A stretch of DNA of 64,000 nucleotides from Rhizobium leguminosarum bv. trifolii WSM2297 (GCF_000271845.1 NZ_JH719395.1:2387624-2451623), one strand, 5' to 3'. Positions 18,710 through 28,160 are shown, counted from the stretch's first letter. A program made the numbers and translations. Notes: generated from the letters alone by a model not told the origin.

Positions 18710-19284
18710 CGAAAGAGCACGCGTCTCGGCACGATCGAGATACCGACCTGCATTACAGCCGCAGTTGGCTGCTATCGCATTCTGTCGCCGGTGGCTTTAG
18801 ATGCCATTTACAGGAGGTCGCTGTCACTTCCCCAAGTAGGGGCCGACCTTCATTTCTGGCACTTAAATTCTGGCGTCGGGGTGTTAGGTCGGATCATTTG
18901 GCCTCTTGTCGCTACCCGGGGGCACACTCCGGCCGCGCGTGTGCCACATCTAAACGGCACCTTGGCGTAGATCAATATACCGCAATAATATATTTTTTGA
19001 TATACATGATTGCTGCGCGGGGATGCGATTTTGTATTCTAGTCGTCCACGAAATACTCAGGATTGTTCAGTTATTTAAAGTATTAATCCAACTATGGCGA
19101 ACATTCGCGCGGAAGAGCAATAGTTGGTCCGTGGGAAATTTTAAAGCGATTATGTTCGCTTACTAACCTTTCAAACAGCCCGATGAGTTTCCCCCACTTG
19201 CTAGACAACGCCCACAAATTACGTGGATAGATTAGATCCTCACCTCGGAAAAGATGACCAATATCGAAGAACATTAAAACCGCA
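18710..19284. other. Non-coding spacer
   Basis: No gene is supported. The part around 18960-19080 is markedly AT-rich (CAATAATATATTTTTTGATA), which could hold a promoter, but no defined site was recognised. Confidence 0.5.
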
Positions 19285-19746
19285 ATGGAAGTGCAGGCGT
19301 TGTCACGTGTCTGTGGCTTAACGGTTGGCGAGATAGTTGCGGGAGATGAGCGCCTCTTCCGTCAGCTAAAGGAACTACCGCTCTCCACCACTGATCATCG
19401 CCAGTGCGGTCTGGCTGTATTTCCGGTTCCCTACAAGCCTGCGGATGGTCGGGAAATGCCGTTGGAACGCGGCATTGTGGTCGCCTCTGAAACGATCCGG
19501 CGATGGGGCCGCAAATCGCGACAGGGCCAGGCAGTTGCGCGGAAAAAAGCCGTCGCGAAAGGACTCTGGCATCCGGACGAGGTGGTGATTTGTATCGGCG
19601 GCCAAATACATTGGCTTTGGTGTGCCGTTCACCAAAACCGTGATTTTCTCGAGGAGATCTCCAGGCCCGCCCGATACAAAGCTGCCAATCGATTGCTGAT
19701 CAGACTGCTGAAGAAACACGGCCTGACGCCAAAACGTATATCATGA
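19285..19746 (+). pseudogene. IS6-family transposase fragment
   Basis: From about 19450 the frame reads REMPLERGIVVASETIRRWG, then GLWHPDEVVICIGGQIHWLW and LLIRLLKKHGLTPKRI, the central part of IS6/IS240-type transposases with the first catalytic Asp (HPDEV). The first 50 codons are unrelated and the C-terminal Glu region is missing, so it is a chimera-like remnant. Confidence 0.7.
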
Positions 19747-20426
19747 CCTACAACCTGCGCTCGCATAGCGCTGCAAAACGAGATGTCATGCTCGCTTTTC
19801 AAACATTAATCCCATAGGGCCTGAACCATCGTCCGGAGAACTTACGTGGACTTCGAAACAAGAACGGGTGATGCTTGATCGATCTTTTCAGCAATCCGAA
19901 ATCGCTTCGTTCTCTTGCATTGGAAACGTTCAGCCCTTTCCACTCACATTCGTCGGATCCGCGCGATGGCGCAGCGGAAAGCTGTGACCGGGCGCAACAT
20001 GAAACAACGCGACATCGCTGATGAAAGCCTTCGCGAAATGGGGAGTCGCCGAGCATGAGGATCGCCGCATCCGGAAGTCCATGGAATGGGGAAAGGCCGA
20101 GCACCGAGCATCTGAGCGTTACGAGGCTCACCGTGGCCAAATCAAGGAAGCATATCGACGATCTCGACATGCAGGGAGATGGCACGCGCGATCAAAAGCA
20201 CCGCGATGCCGTCGCCGGCCCTATCCCTGAGGCAGCGTTTCTTGCGCTCGACTATAGACTACGGTGCACGAAATCAGCAGTCACCACGATGCGAGCGATG
20301 GCGGCCGTGATCGTGGCATTGCCGGCGCGGTGCGCGACCAACATGAAGAAAGCGATGCCCGCGCCGGTCCCGACCAGACGAACACTCGTCATCGAGCTCC
20401 TCGTAAAAGATTCGCCAGCCGCACGC
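19747..20426. other. Unassigned spacer
   Basis: Overlapping open frames exist on both strands (for example 20055-20537 plus, 19799-20185 minus), but their compositions look like non-coding shadows and none has a ribosome site or recognised similarity. Confidence 0.45.
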
Positions 20427-21149
20427 TCATATCAATTCAAGAGCGGTGGCCTTGGCGACTGCTTCACTCGTCGTGGCGACGGTGAGCTTCCGGCGTGCGG
20501 AAGCGAGATAGAGCTGCACCGCACTCACGGAAATTGACAGGCGAGCGCAGATCTGCTTTGCCATTAGGCCGCTGGCCGTCATTTCAAGACATTGCAGCTC
20601 GCGGCCCGACAAATTCGCAATCGCAGGTTTTCTTAAGCCCGATAAAATCATGGCCCTGTCGTGGAGATGGTGCGCGAGAAACTGGAGGTCGCGCATACTG
20701 TCCGTACGAAACTGCCGCCAGTAGAGGTCAGGGTGGTTGGACGTGACCGTAAACAGCGATCGCTCCCCATGAGGTCCCCGCACCGGCAGAGTCACACCTT
20801 GACAGCCGATACCGAAGCCCATGGCCTCCTTGAAGAAGCCATGGGCACGGCCTGAATCCCATTTTGAGGCGGACCATTCCAGGGGTAAAAAGCCGCGCCG
20901 ACCGAGCCGCACGACGGGATCGATGCTGAAGTAATCGCGGTCGAGATATTGTTTTACCCACTCTGGCGGGTAGGTCAGCATCAGCAATGGGTTGTTGTCC
21001 GCCCCTGCCGATGAACGGGTCACATGCAGAACCATATGCGATATCGCATAAATATGGCGGACTTCATTCAGCGTTGTTTCCAGATCCTGCAACGTCGGCG
21101 ATGCGGAGATCCGGTCCAGACAGTCGAAAAAACGAGAACTGCTCTGCAT
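20427..21149 (-). CDS. LuxR-family quorum-sensing regulator
   Basis: With the start at 21149 (MQSSSRFFDCLDRI) the product has 240 residues, normal for acyl-homoserine-lactone (AHL) receptors. The autoinducer-binding domain keeps Trp64, Tyr68, Asp77-Pro78 and Trp92 (PEWVKQY, SIDPV, LEW). The C-terminal LuxR helix-turn-helix is present (LSGRELQCLEMTASGLMAKQ, residues about 175-225). It lies 190 bases downstream of a luxI-type gene on the same strand, so the two form a likely signal/receptor pair. It resembles rhizobial RaiR/CinR-type regulators; I cannot choose a symbol. Confidence 0.88.
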   Translation of the reverse strand: MQSSSRFFDCLDRISASPTLQDLETTLNEVRHIYAISHMVLHVTRSSAGADNNPLLMLTYPPEWVKQYLDRDYFSIDPVVRLGRRGFLPLEWSASKWDSGRAHGFFKEAMGFGIGCQGVTLPVRGPHGERSLFTVTSNHPDLYWRQFRTDSMRDLQFLAHHLHDRAMILSGLRKPAIANLSGRELQCLEMTASGLMAKQICARLSISVSAVQLYLASARRKLTVATTSEAVAKATALELI

Positions 21150-21339
21150 GAGATGGACTCGTGGTTGCACGGTACATTTTGTGCTCGCAATGCTATCATT
21201 TAGCGATTGCTGATAATAGCCTGTTCCGGGCATGACGTGAAAAATAAGTTAAGGCTCGGCGCCGCAAGTCGACCGCCAAGGGATAACCACTTTTCAGGCC
21301 AGATTGCCGGGGTGGCGATCGGGCGGCCGCCTGCTGCGT

Positions 21340-21993
21340 TCACCGCATGCCGCCATGTCCTTCAACGATGACCGTTGCCGCAGGAGTGGGGGACACCTTA
21401 GCCAGAAGTCGGGACAGGTTGGCTTGGAGTATCCTGCTATTGTCTCCCGTCACGTCCCATAAACCGACATAAAGGTTGCCAATCTCGGGCCTCGATCGGG
21501 CTAGCGGCGTCGGTCTCCAGCCGATCCGGCGATAGACGCCGATCATGGCGGCGTCATAAACGCCGACGACTCTTTCGATACCGGTGTCGAGCGCCAGGTC
21601 GGAAAGCCCCGAGAGCAGTTCAGTCGCCACCGTGCGCGCCGAATGTGGATCGGCGTCTTGGGTAGGCGGATGAACGCAAAAGCGGGTACACTCCCAGCAT
21701 CCCGGGCTCTCGACGTCGATGGGCTGATCAAAGAAACCCCGGAACTCGCTTTTAAGCATCGTTGCCCCCGTGGTCGGCAGCAGGCGCAGCGAACCTGTCA
21801 GTGTGCCGGAAGGCCGTTGCGCAACGAGGTAGACGGGGTCTTCCGTCTCGTCGTACCGGTCCCTTTCGCACTGGTCCCTGACATCGACCTGCCATCCCAG
21901 CCGATCGCGAAAAACGGCGGCGCGTGCTCGAAACATCTCGTCGAAAGCCCGTCGATCGGTCTCGAGCATGTCTTTGGTGAGTATCCGCAACAT
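21340..21993 (-). CDS. LuxI-family acyl-homoserine-lactone synthase
   Basis: This enzyme makes the AHL signal from S-adenosylmethionine and acyl-ACP. The 217-residue product keeps the invariant residues Arg24, Phe28, Trp34, Asp45, Asp48, Arg70, Glu101 and Arg104 (FRARAAVF, GWQV, GSLRLL, WECTRFCV). It lies upstream of the luxR-type gene and divergently from an XRE-type regulator gene. A sizeable C-terminal extension beyond the core (residues about 190-217) is Ala/Val-rich. Likely regulated by its LuxR partner, but I did not identify a clear lux box. Confidence 0.9.
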   Translation of the reverse strand: MLRILTKDMLETDRRAFDEMFRARAAVFRDRLGWQVDVRDQCERDRYDETEDPVYLVAQRPSGTLTGSLRLLPTTGATMLKSEFRGFFDQPIDVESPGCWECTRFCVHPPTQDADPHSARTVATELLSGLSDLALDTGIERVVGVYDAAMIGVYRRIGWRPTPLARSRPEIGNLYVGLWDVTGDNSRILQANLSRLLAKVSPTPAATVIVEGHGGMR

Positions 21994-22171
21994 ATCCGTC
22001 CCTCCTGATGTGGCGACGTTTCAACAGGAGGTCGATTCCCAGCAATCTGGATATTTCACCAGGTTGACTAGTGCTTAGCTTTGCCGTCCCTTCCATAAGA
22101 CGTTTCAGATATTCGTCGATCCAAAGCTCTTGGTAATTGCCAATTTTGACGCAACGACGGGAGGATTCTTG

Positions 22172-22522
22172 ATGACCCACGACATGGCACGCGGCAAACG
22201 TATTCGAGAGGCGATATCCCGGGGCAAGTTCCGGAAAGTGCACGCTCTCGCGGTGGAACTGAATGTATCAGTAGCGGCCGTCTCACGCTGGCAAAATGGC
22301 GGCCACACGTCCTTGGAAAGCGCCTGCGCTCTCGCGCGCCTTCTAGACGTCTCCCTCGACTGGCTACTCCTCGGGCGGGGGGCCATAGAGGCACATAAGA
22401 ACAGCACGATTTCCGCAACGGAGTTGCTGTGGGTTATGGCTCTACGCGAACGGTCTGCGGCCGCCCAATCCGATCTCATCGGGCCGCTCGAATATATCCC
22501 TCGGGAGCATTCATTAAGCTAA
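22172..22522 (+). CDS. Small XRE/Cro-like DNA-binding protein
   Basis: The 116-residue product starts MTHDMARGKRIREAI. Residues about 22-62 form a helix-turn-helix (VHALAVELNVSVAAVSRWQN, then ALARLLDVSLDWLLLG), like phage repressors. It is transcribed divergently from the luxI-type gene with about 180 bases between them, so it may regulate the quorum-sensing pair. The C-terminal 50 residues match nothing I know. Confidence 0.7.
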   Translation: MTHDMARGKRIREAISRGKFRKVHALAVELNVSVAAVSRWQNGGHTSLESACALARLLDVSLDWLLLGRGAIEAHKNSTISATELLWVMALRERSAAAQSDLIGPLEYIPREHSLS

Positions 22523-22701
22523 GCAAACATCCCCACGGTTTTTTACCTTGCGCTCAACAACTTCAGATTGCCTATTTCTGAGGAATAACGGATATTTCTA
22601 GTCAGGGTTTCAATGACGCTACCGTTAGGAAGGCAGGCAAACCTACCCTCGCCGCGCCGAAGACCCTCGTTTTCACTCTCGAACCAGAAGAGCTGCCGAC
22701 C

Positions 22702-23373
22702 ATGTCTACAATGCTGACCATCAACGTAAAAAACTACGAATCTCAGACGCAAAGCTTCTACTTCTTTCAGCAGCCGGCGATCTATACCGGCGGCGGGCAA
22801 GTCTATTCGAACAGCCTGTTCTCGCAGTCGCTCGGAAACTACGATAACACTGGCGCGATCCTGACCTTCCAGGTCAACCTGCAATACTTTGCGGGCATTC
22901 AGCAGGCAAATACACCGCCACAGATCGGCGCCTCATCCGGCTATTCGTCAGCCAGCCGCGCCATCGATCTTGCCCCGAGTCCAGGAGGCAGCGGTAAACC
23001 GAACGACTGGACGACCGCGACGGTGAACCCGCTCGGTCTTTCCTCGCCGATCTATGGCGAAGGTGTGCAGCCTGGCGCGTTTCGCATCACCACGCCGGTC
23101 TTCAACTCGCCGCCCTATTTCAATGTCGGCTCGGCGGTTGCCGTCAATGGCGGCATCGTGCTGTCCAACTTCGTGCAAGCGAACCCGGCCAGCAACACCG
23201 ATTGCCAGCCGATCCTGAAATATTATGTCCAGACCGGCGCCTACACCCCAGGTGTCGTCATGAATTTCACCCAATCGAGCGTGAACGCGGCGCTTTCCGA
23301 TTTCACCGGCGGCTATTCCGTCTGCAACGTCAGCTTGAAATCTGACGGGACCTGGACGACGCAGCTCCAGTAA
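22702..23373 (+). CDS. Hypothetical protein, paralogue 1 of a pair
   Basis: The 223-residue product has no signal peptide I can identify. It begins MSTMLTINVKNYESQTQSFY and is rich in Ser, Asn, Gly and aromatic residues with little charge, as in beta-rich surface or secreted proteins. It shares motifs in order with the next gene: Q-x-FY-x-FQ near the N-terminus, S-x-GNY-x-x-TGA, LGLSSPIY versus IGLSAPAY, and DFTGGY versus DFTTGY near the C-terminus. Function unknown. It lies between the quorum-sensing genes and a secreted protein gene. Confidence 0.65.
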   Translation: MSTMLTINVKNYESQTQSFYFFQQPAIYTGGGQVYSNSLFSQSLGNYDNTGAILTFQVNLQYFAGIQQANTPPQIGASSGYSSASRAIDLAPSPGGSGKPNDWTTATVNPLGLSSPIYGEGVQPGAFRITTPVFNSPPYFNVGSAVAVNGGIVLSNFVQANPASNTDCQPILKYYVQTGAYTPGVVMNFTQSSVNAALSDFTGGYSVCNVSLKSDGTWTTQLQ

Positions 23374-23494
23374 CCACCCAGCCGGCACGCAGGTGAGGAA
23401 CCGACCTTCTTCACCTGCATGCAAACATCCGCGCGATTGCCACCGCCCGTCCGGGCGACCGGGAAATTTGGTCTCAGAGGGGATTGTCACACAC

Positions 23495-24211
23495 ATGACG
23501 AGTTCGTCCTACCAGATCGTCGTTCGGAACTTTTCGCAGACGATGCAATATTTCTATGTCTTCCAGAAGCAGGCCGCATTTCCGTCGCTGCCGAGCCCTG
23601 TCCCCATCCTCAGCGGCAGTCTCGGCTGCCAAAGCGTCGGCAATTACGCAACTACGGGAGCGCAGATCAATTTCGGTTTGGACGGTCAGGTCTATGCAGG
23701 TGCGCTCAGTACCAAACCGGTGTCGGCCTGGCAGCTTATCGCGCTTCTCGCACTCAATGCCGCCACGCTATCAGTGGTCGGCAGCACCTCGGCGTTCCGA
23801 CCGGTTATGCTCACCACGGCCGACGGTTCGCCGGACAATTGCACGACCTTGACGCTCGACCCGATCGGACTTTCCGCGCCGGCCTATCAAAGCGGAATTG
23901 CGATCGGAGGGTTTGGCGTGAACGTACCGTCCTATACGCCGTTGCCGCGTCCCGAACTCTATTGCGGCGTCGTCGCCCTGAACGACAATCAGGCGATCAT
24001 ACTCTCCAGCTTCGTCGCTCCTGTCCCCAATGCCGTCGTGACCTGCATACCGAAGCAGATCTTTTTCGTGAAGTTGGGCTACCAGCCGGTCGGAAGCATC
24101 GTGGGATATGAAGAGAGCAACGCCGCCTGCTGCGATTTCACCACCGGCTATGTGACCTACACCGTGACTTACAACGCCGACGGAACGTTTTCGGCGACGG
24201 GAGGACCATAA
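23495..24211 (+). CDS. Hypothetical protein, paralogue 2 of a pair
   Basis: I choose the ATG at 23495, preceded by GAGGGG, since it aligns with the start of the upstream paralogue. The 238-residue product (MTSSSYQIVVRNFSQTMQYF) has the same layout: FYVFQKQ, QSVGNYATTGA, LDPIGLSAPAY and a C-terminal DFTTGYVTYTV. It is neutral, Thr/Ser/Gly-rich and contains several Cys (for example NAACCDF). No family is recognised. A tandem duplication followed by divergence is the simplest origin. Confidence 0.65.
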   Translation: MTSSSYQIVVRNFSQTMQYFYVFQKQAAFPSLPSPVPILSGSLGCQSVGNYATTGAQINFGLDGQVYAGALSTKPVSAWQLIALLALNAATLSVVGSTSAFRPVMLTTADGSPDNCTTLTLDPIGLSAPAYQSGIAIGGFGVNVPSYTPLPRPELYCGVVALNDNQAIILSSFVAPVPNAVVTCIPKQIFFVKLGYQPVGSIVGYEESNAACCDFTTGYVTYTVTYNADGTFSATGGP

Positions 24212-24278
24212 ACCCAGTAGTCCAGAGTATCCAGACGCTTGACCGAACCTCTCAATCCCTGCAATCAGGAGAATAGCC

Positions 24279-24683
24279 ATGTCAACCACAAAGACGTTTA
24301 CTGGCCAAACAGCACCTAGCGGCAAAAAGATCGTCGCAAGACTTGTCATTGCGATCTCGTCCACTATCGCAACCGCGCTACCCGCCGCCGCACAACTCGT
24401 CTTTTCGTCCGATTGCCGGAACCATCAGCCTATCGCAGTCGTGCCACCACATAATGCCATCCTGTTCACCAAGCAGCCTGTGCCCCATCCGAATGGAACA
24501 GCCTCGGTCTTTGCGATCAACGGATTGGACACCTACGTCATCCCGGCTGGGGCCAACTCGTGCGTCGTTGCAGCTCCCCATGCCAATGACAGTTACTGCT
24601 TCATCGCTCGCAACGACAACACAATCGACGGTGTCGGTTTCGCCCCCATTCAAAATCCCGGTGGCCTAACTGCCTGCCAATGA
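24279..24683 (+). CDS. Small secreted hypothetical protein
   Basis: A strong ribosome site (CAGGAG) precedes the ATG. The 134-residue product has a signal peptide (residues about 17-39, ending PAAAQ) and a mature part of about 95 residues with four Cys (SDCRNH, NSCVVA, SYCFIA, LTACQ), suggesting two disulphides. It follows the two paralogous genes on the same strand and may share their operon. A frameshifted copy of its last two thirds lies at 30670-30944. Function unknown. Confidence 0.7.
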   Translation: MSTTKTFTGQTAPSGKKIVARLVIAISSTIATALPAAAQLVFSSDCRNHQPIAVVPPHNAILFTKQPVPHPNGTASVFAINGLDTYVIPAGANSCVVAAPHANDSYCFIARNDNTIDGVGFAPIQNPGGLTACQ

Positions 24684-25009
24684 GGGAGATTACCTGGGCC
24701 GAACGAATCCCTCCCCGTACATAAGGGAAGGTGACGAGCACGACATGGACGGCCGTGCATCCCGTCAGCAGGGGCGATCTTGCTGGACCCGCCTGCCGCG
24801 AAAGGGATGTTGGGCGAGGTATAGAAGGAAAATGATTTCATGTTGCAATCCTCCTTGTTCTTTCTCGGGGGGCAGGGCGACCTGCTCCCCGCTCCGAAAT
24901 CCCCATCCTTGCTGTTGGCGCCCCCCGCGCCGAGACGGTCTATCTCGGGGCGCTGAGGCAGTTTCGCCTTGCCGAATGCACGCGTCGAGCACTGAGTTAC
25001 CGGCATCTT

Positions 25010-25265
25010 TTTCACTTCGATCAACTGCACTCCGCCTCCTTGGATAGCGGCTAGCAGTGCCGGCACCAGATCGTCCGGCTTTTCAACGTGAGTGCCCTTG
25101 CCGCCATAGGTCGGCCAATTCCACGAAGTCCGGATTGCCCGCGGTGGTGCCGTAATTCGCGAACCTTCGGCGGCCTGCTTTTGACGGATCATGGCGTAGC
25201 CGCTGTTATTCAGGGTAAGCGCTGTCCTAATCCCCACCTTCCGGATCATCGCTTGATCATTGATG
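25010..25265 (-). pseudogene. Thiamine-pyrophosphate enzyme C-terminal fragment
   Basis: Reading leftward, DQAMIRKVGIRTALTLNNSG and YGGKGTHVEKPDDLVPALLA then GGGVQLIEVKK match the C-terminal TPP-binding part of acetolactate synthase/benzoylformate decarboxylase-type enzymes. Start and remaining body are absent. The 300 bases to its left hold nothing recognisable. Confidence 0.6.
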
Positions 25266-25292
25266 TTCCACCTCGAAAGAGGGCTTGGACAT

Positions 25293-25490
25293 ATGTGGAT
25301 TTCAGAGCTTACGCTTAAAACCAAGGATGAGCCGGTACGCCGGTTTGAGGTGTTGACTGGCAATGGCCGTCGTCGCGAATGGAGCGACGATCAGAAGGCG
25401 CAGATCATTGCGGAGAGTTGCGAGCCTGGCGTGACAGTGTGCTCTGTGGCGCGGCGTCATGGGTTGACCCCGCAGCAATCGTTCATCACG
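25293..25490 (+). pseudogene. IS66-family tnpA 5' fragment
   Basis: The frame contains RRREWSDDQKAQIIAESCEP and SVARRHGLTPQQ, the N-terminal part of an IS66 TnpA, and then jumps without frameshift into tnpC sequence. An internal deletion has joined the two genes. Confidence 0.75.
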
Positions 25491-26082
25491 AACCGGGTTC
25501 GCGCCAGCACACCTGCCTCGCATCGAGGTCGTGGTCGATATCGATGACCATGCCTGTCCTTGCTGCCGCCATAACCTGCATCGGATCGGCGAGGATGTCA
25601 GCGAGAAGCTCGACATTGTGCCCGCCCAATTCCGCGTGCTGGTGGTGCGTCGCCCAAAGTGCGCCTGCCGATCCTGCGAGGAGGTCGTTGTCCAGGCTCC
25701 GCCGGCAAGGCTGATCGAGGGCGGCATTCCGACAGAGGCAACCGTTGCCCAGGTTCTGGTCTCTAAATATGCCGATCACCTGCCGCTGTACCACCAGGCG
25801 CTAATCTACAAGCGTCAGGGCATCGACCTCGACCGTTCGACGCTCGCCGACTGGGTCGGTCGCGCGGCAAAGAACACCGTGTCGCTGGCCTTCTGCTGGT
25901 CTCACGTTCGACGCCGCTTCGATGAGCTGGCTGCCGGCGGTCCCGCACCCATCGCCAGCGAGGCGCTCAGACGCATCGCAGCTTGGCCCCGCCGTCTCGG
26001 AACTTCTCACGCCTTCGTCGCACGGCATCGGCAAGAACAAAAGCTCGTCCTTCTTACGGAAGAAGCGCTTGGCGGCATCTAG
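25491..26082 (+). pseudogene. IS66-family tnpC fragment with deletion
   Basis: The TnpC zinc-binding part (HACPCCRHNLHRIGEDVSEK) and following region (YADHLPLYHQALIYKRQGID) are present, then the sequence skips from VGRAAKN to FCWSHVRRRFDELA, missing much of the catalytic core. Part of the same decayed IS66 copy as the fused tnpA fragment. Confidence 0.8.
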
Positions 26083-26111
26083 ATCGCGCTTTGCATTCAG
26101 AACGAAGTCGA

Positions 26112-26372
26112 TTAGGTGACGCCAAGAGCCTCGGATGTCTCGTCGATCATGACCGAACCGCAATGCGGGCGCCAGAACTGGCGCAGCCGCTTCTCGATCC
26201 TCGGAGCATAGGCAAGTACCCAGCGGATAACCGTGCCGTGGCCCAGTTCAAAGCCCCGCTCTTGGAACATCTCCTCAAAGCCTCTTAAGCTGAACAGATA
26301 GCGCAAATACCAGGCCACCGCCTGCACGATGAGCCATGCCCCGAAAGCCGGACTTTGAATGATGAAGTTCAT
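26112..26372 (-). pseudogene. IS6-family transposase 5' fragment
   Basis: The 86-codon frame reads AVAWYLRYLFSLRGFEEMFQ, GTVIRWVLAYAPRIEKRLRQ and VMIDET, the N-terminal half of an IS6-type transposase up to the first catalytic Asp, then ends. Its start codon overlaps the stop of the VirF-like gene. Confidence 0.75.
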
Positions 26373-27217
26373 CGCCCCCGATCTGAACGCTCTCTGCTCC
26401 TGAAAGATGCTAGATCTGCTCGTGCTTCATTCTCGGCCCTGTTGAGATGCTCTGCTGCCGAACGCATCGCGCCTAGGTGCGCAATGGGGCCGCCCTGTCC
26501 TACTGTGTGGTTAAAAGGCGAGGGCTCTACTACGTGTCGAGCTGTAGATGGCGCAAGCGGCTCCTGACCGGAAAGCGCGCTGACGCTCTGCAAATAGTCG
26601 ACCGTTAATTGCGCCCGTTGCTGTGTGTTCAGGAGATAGTACCCCTTTAAGAGGGCATTGGCAGCATTGCTCTGAGCAAGATCGTCTGGCGGATCTCTGA
26701 CGAACTCGACTGCCCGATTGATGACACGAGCTCGATTTCCACTGTCCAGATCGCCTAGGTAGTTTGCTACCCTGGAGAGCGCCAACGCTTGTAATCTGGG
26801 GGGATCTATGGCCAAAATTTCATCGACGGCATGCGTTTTTCTCTCGAGAGTTTGGAATTTGAATGTTGGCGCGATTACGGGAGCTACAAACCGGGCCAGC
26901 ATACGGTCGTACTGGCCCTGGCTTTCGCTAAACGCAATCGCGTCAAAGGCCATGCTGTGCAATACCGAGGCACCGCTGCCGATACTATTGATCATCTGGT
27001 GAAACTCCCCAACGGGGCTTTCCTGAACCGCCTCTCGCATGGAACGGTTCGCTAGTTCAAAGTTTGCGAGGTTATGAGCCGTTTCCACTGTCTCGTGGGT
27101 CACTAATCGGGCCGCAATGTCAGCTATTAACCCATTTGGAAGGTCACTGCTTCGTTCAGCGCTGTCGCTGCTTTGGGAGTTGCCATCGATACGTCTTCGC
27201 TGCCTGTCGCGTTCCAT
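26369..27217 (-). CDS. VirF-like F-box protein, probable T4SS effector
   Basis: VirF is the Agrobacterium host-range effector that enters the plant SCF ubiquitin ligase through an F-box. The 282-residue product has an F-box-like start near residues 25-70 (LPNGLIADIAARLVTHETVE, then NLANFELANRSMREAV), collinear with VirF (LPDHVLTEVAKRL ... NIANFSKSHR). The C-terminus reads EARADLASFRSRERSDRGR, giving R-x6-R-x-R-x-R, close to the VirF export signal R-x7-R-x-R-x-R, and is preceded by VirF-like ARADL. Upstream is a vir box cassette shared with the other effector. Like M. loti Msi061, it is a VirF-type protein beside a symbiotic VirB/D4 system. Longer than VirF (about 200). Confidence 0.8.
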   Translation of the reverse strand: MERDRQRRRIDGNSQSSDSAERSSDLPNGLIADIAARLVTHETVETAHNLANFELANRSMREAVQESPVGEFHQMINSIGSGASVLHSMAFDAIAFSESQGQYDRMLARFVAPVIAPTFKFQTLERKTHAVDEILAIDPPRLQALALSRVANYLGDLDSGNRARVINRAVEFVRDPPDDLAQSNAANALLKGYYLLNTQQRAQLTVDYLQSVSALSGQEPLAPSTARHVVEPSPFNHTVGQGGPIAHLGAMRSAAEHLNRAENEARADLASFRSRERSDRGR

Positions 27218-27287
27218 TGTCAGATCTCACGTTGTTTTTACAGCTACAGGTTAGCATCGAATAGTGGCTCTGCTAAACCGATATTGG

Positions 27288-27300
27288 GTTACGTTTGTAA
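27288..27300 (-). promoter_or_regulatory. vir box of the effector promoter cassette (copy 2)
   Basis: On the minus strand TTACAAACGTAAC lies about 70 bases before the VirF-like ATG. The block from here to GTGAGAT near the start codon is about 91% identical to the promoter of the acylated effector gene (from 14785), while the coding sequences are unrelated. Confidence 0.72.
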
Positions 27301-27339
27301 TTCCACCGAGGTTTGAAGCCGTGGCCGCTAGAGGAATAC

Positions 27340-27437
27340 CGTCCAAAGTACAACGCCTATGTGATCGAGGACGACTACGACAGCGAATATCGCTACGACA
27401 TCAATCCGGTCCCTCCGCTGCACAGTCTCGAGGATGA
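27340..27437 (+). pseudogene. MocR-type regulator internal fragment
   Basis: Translation YNAYVIEDDYDSEYRYDIN followed by PVPPLHSLED matches residues around the PLP-domain YVVEDDYDSEYRYDIS of the intact MocR regulator encoded at 37769-39283. Only about 30 codons remain. Confidence 0.7.
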
Positions 27438-27714
27438 TGGATACGGAGCGCTGTCGCGCAGGACGTCAACGATATGCTGCCCGGAATAATCGGAACAGTG
27501 GCGTCAGCGCTTGTGTCGTCATCGTGCGCAGCCGCAGGTTTCGTGATCTCTCGTTTGGTGCCCAGGCTTAGGGTACCCGGGGTCGGTTCTGAGCGGGTTG
27601 GCCAGCACCGTTCCGTCGATTTGCCGGTCTTGATCTTCGCATCGGCGGTTGCTTTGACTTGTTGCGTTCTATCTCCGAGCAATTGAAGCTTCAAGCCGCG
27701 ACGCTTGCCCCATT

Positions 27715-28160
27715 GGCTTGCGGTCGGCGGGGCCCCCAAGACGAGAATACTCTTTGAAGAGACCACGGGCGACTGGATCGGCTGGTCGTTGGGGTTGGAC
27801 GGGTAACTTGCAGCTTGGCGACCCCTCGATGAACGGCGTGGCCTTCCTGGGCTTATCTCGATGAGGTTCTCGTTCCGAGACTTGGTCCGGGTGACATTGT
27901 CATCATAGACAACTTGCCTGTTCAGAGGGGTACGCAGGCTATCGAAGCTGCGGGCAGTCGGCTACTTTAACCTTCCGCGCTACAGTCCAGATTTCGACCC
28001 AATAGAAATGGCATTTTCCGAACTGAAAGCGCTTCTGCAAGCAAAGGCCGAGCACTCCTTAGGATGCGCTGTGAGATACCGTCGGGAAATATCGTTACGC
28101 TCTTGCCGCAGGAATGTGCAAACTATTTCGCAGCAGCTGGATATGAACCCGATGAGTGGA
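27715..28160 (+). pseudogene. IS630-family transposase remnants
   Basis: LGPGDIVIIDNLPVQRGTQA, then NLPRYSPDFDPIEMAFSELK and later TLLPQECANYFAAAGYEPDE are the catalytic C-terminal part of IS630-type transposases, with the DDE Glu in PIEMA, but spread over several frames with stops. Confidence 0.75.

Noticed and set aside
18960..19010. FNR-like or sigma-54-like sequences in the AT-rich spacer
   Set aside because: Spacing does not fit either consensus.
20055..20537. 160-codon plus-strand frame
   Set aside because: It runs into the luxR-type gene in antisense, lacks a ribosome site and resembles nothing.
24650..25363. 237-codon minus-strand frame read as one protein
   Set aside because: Only a middle stretch matches a TPP enzyme; the rest is unrelated, so I list a fragment only.
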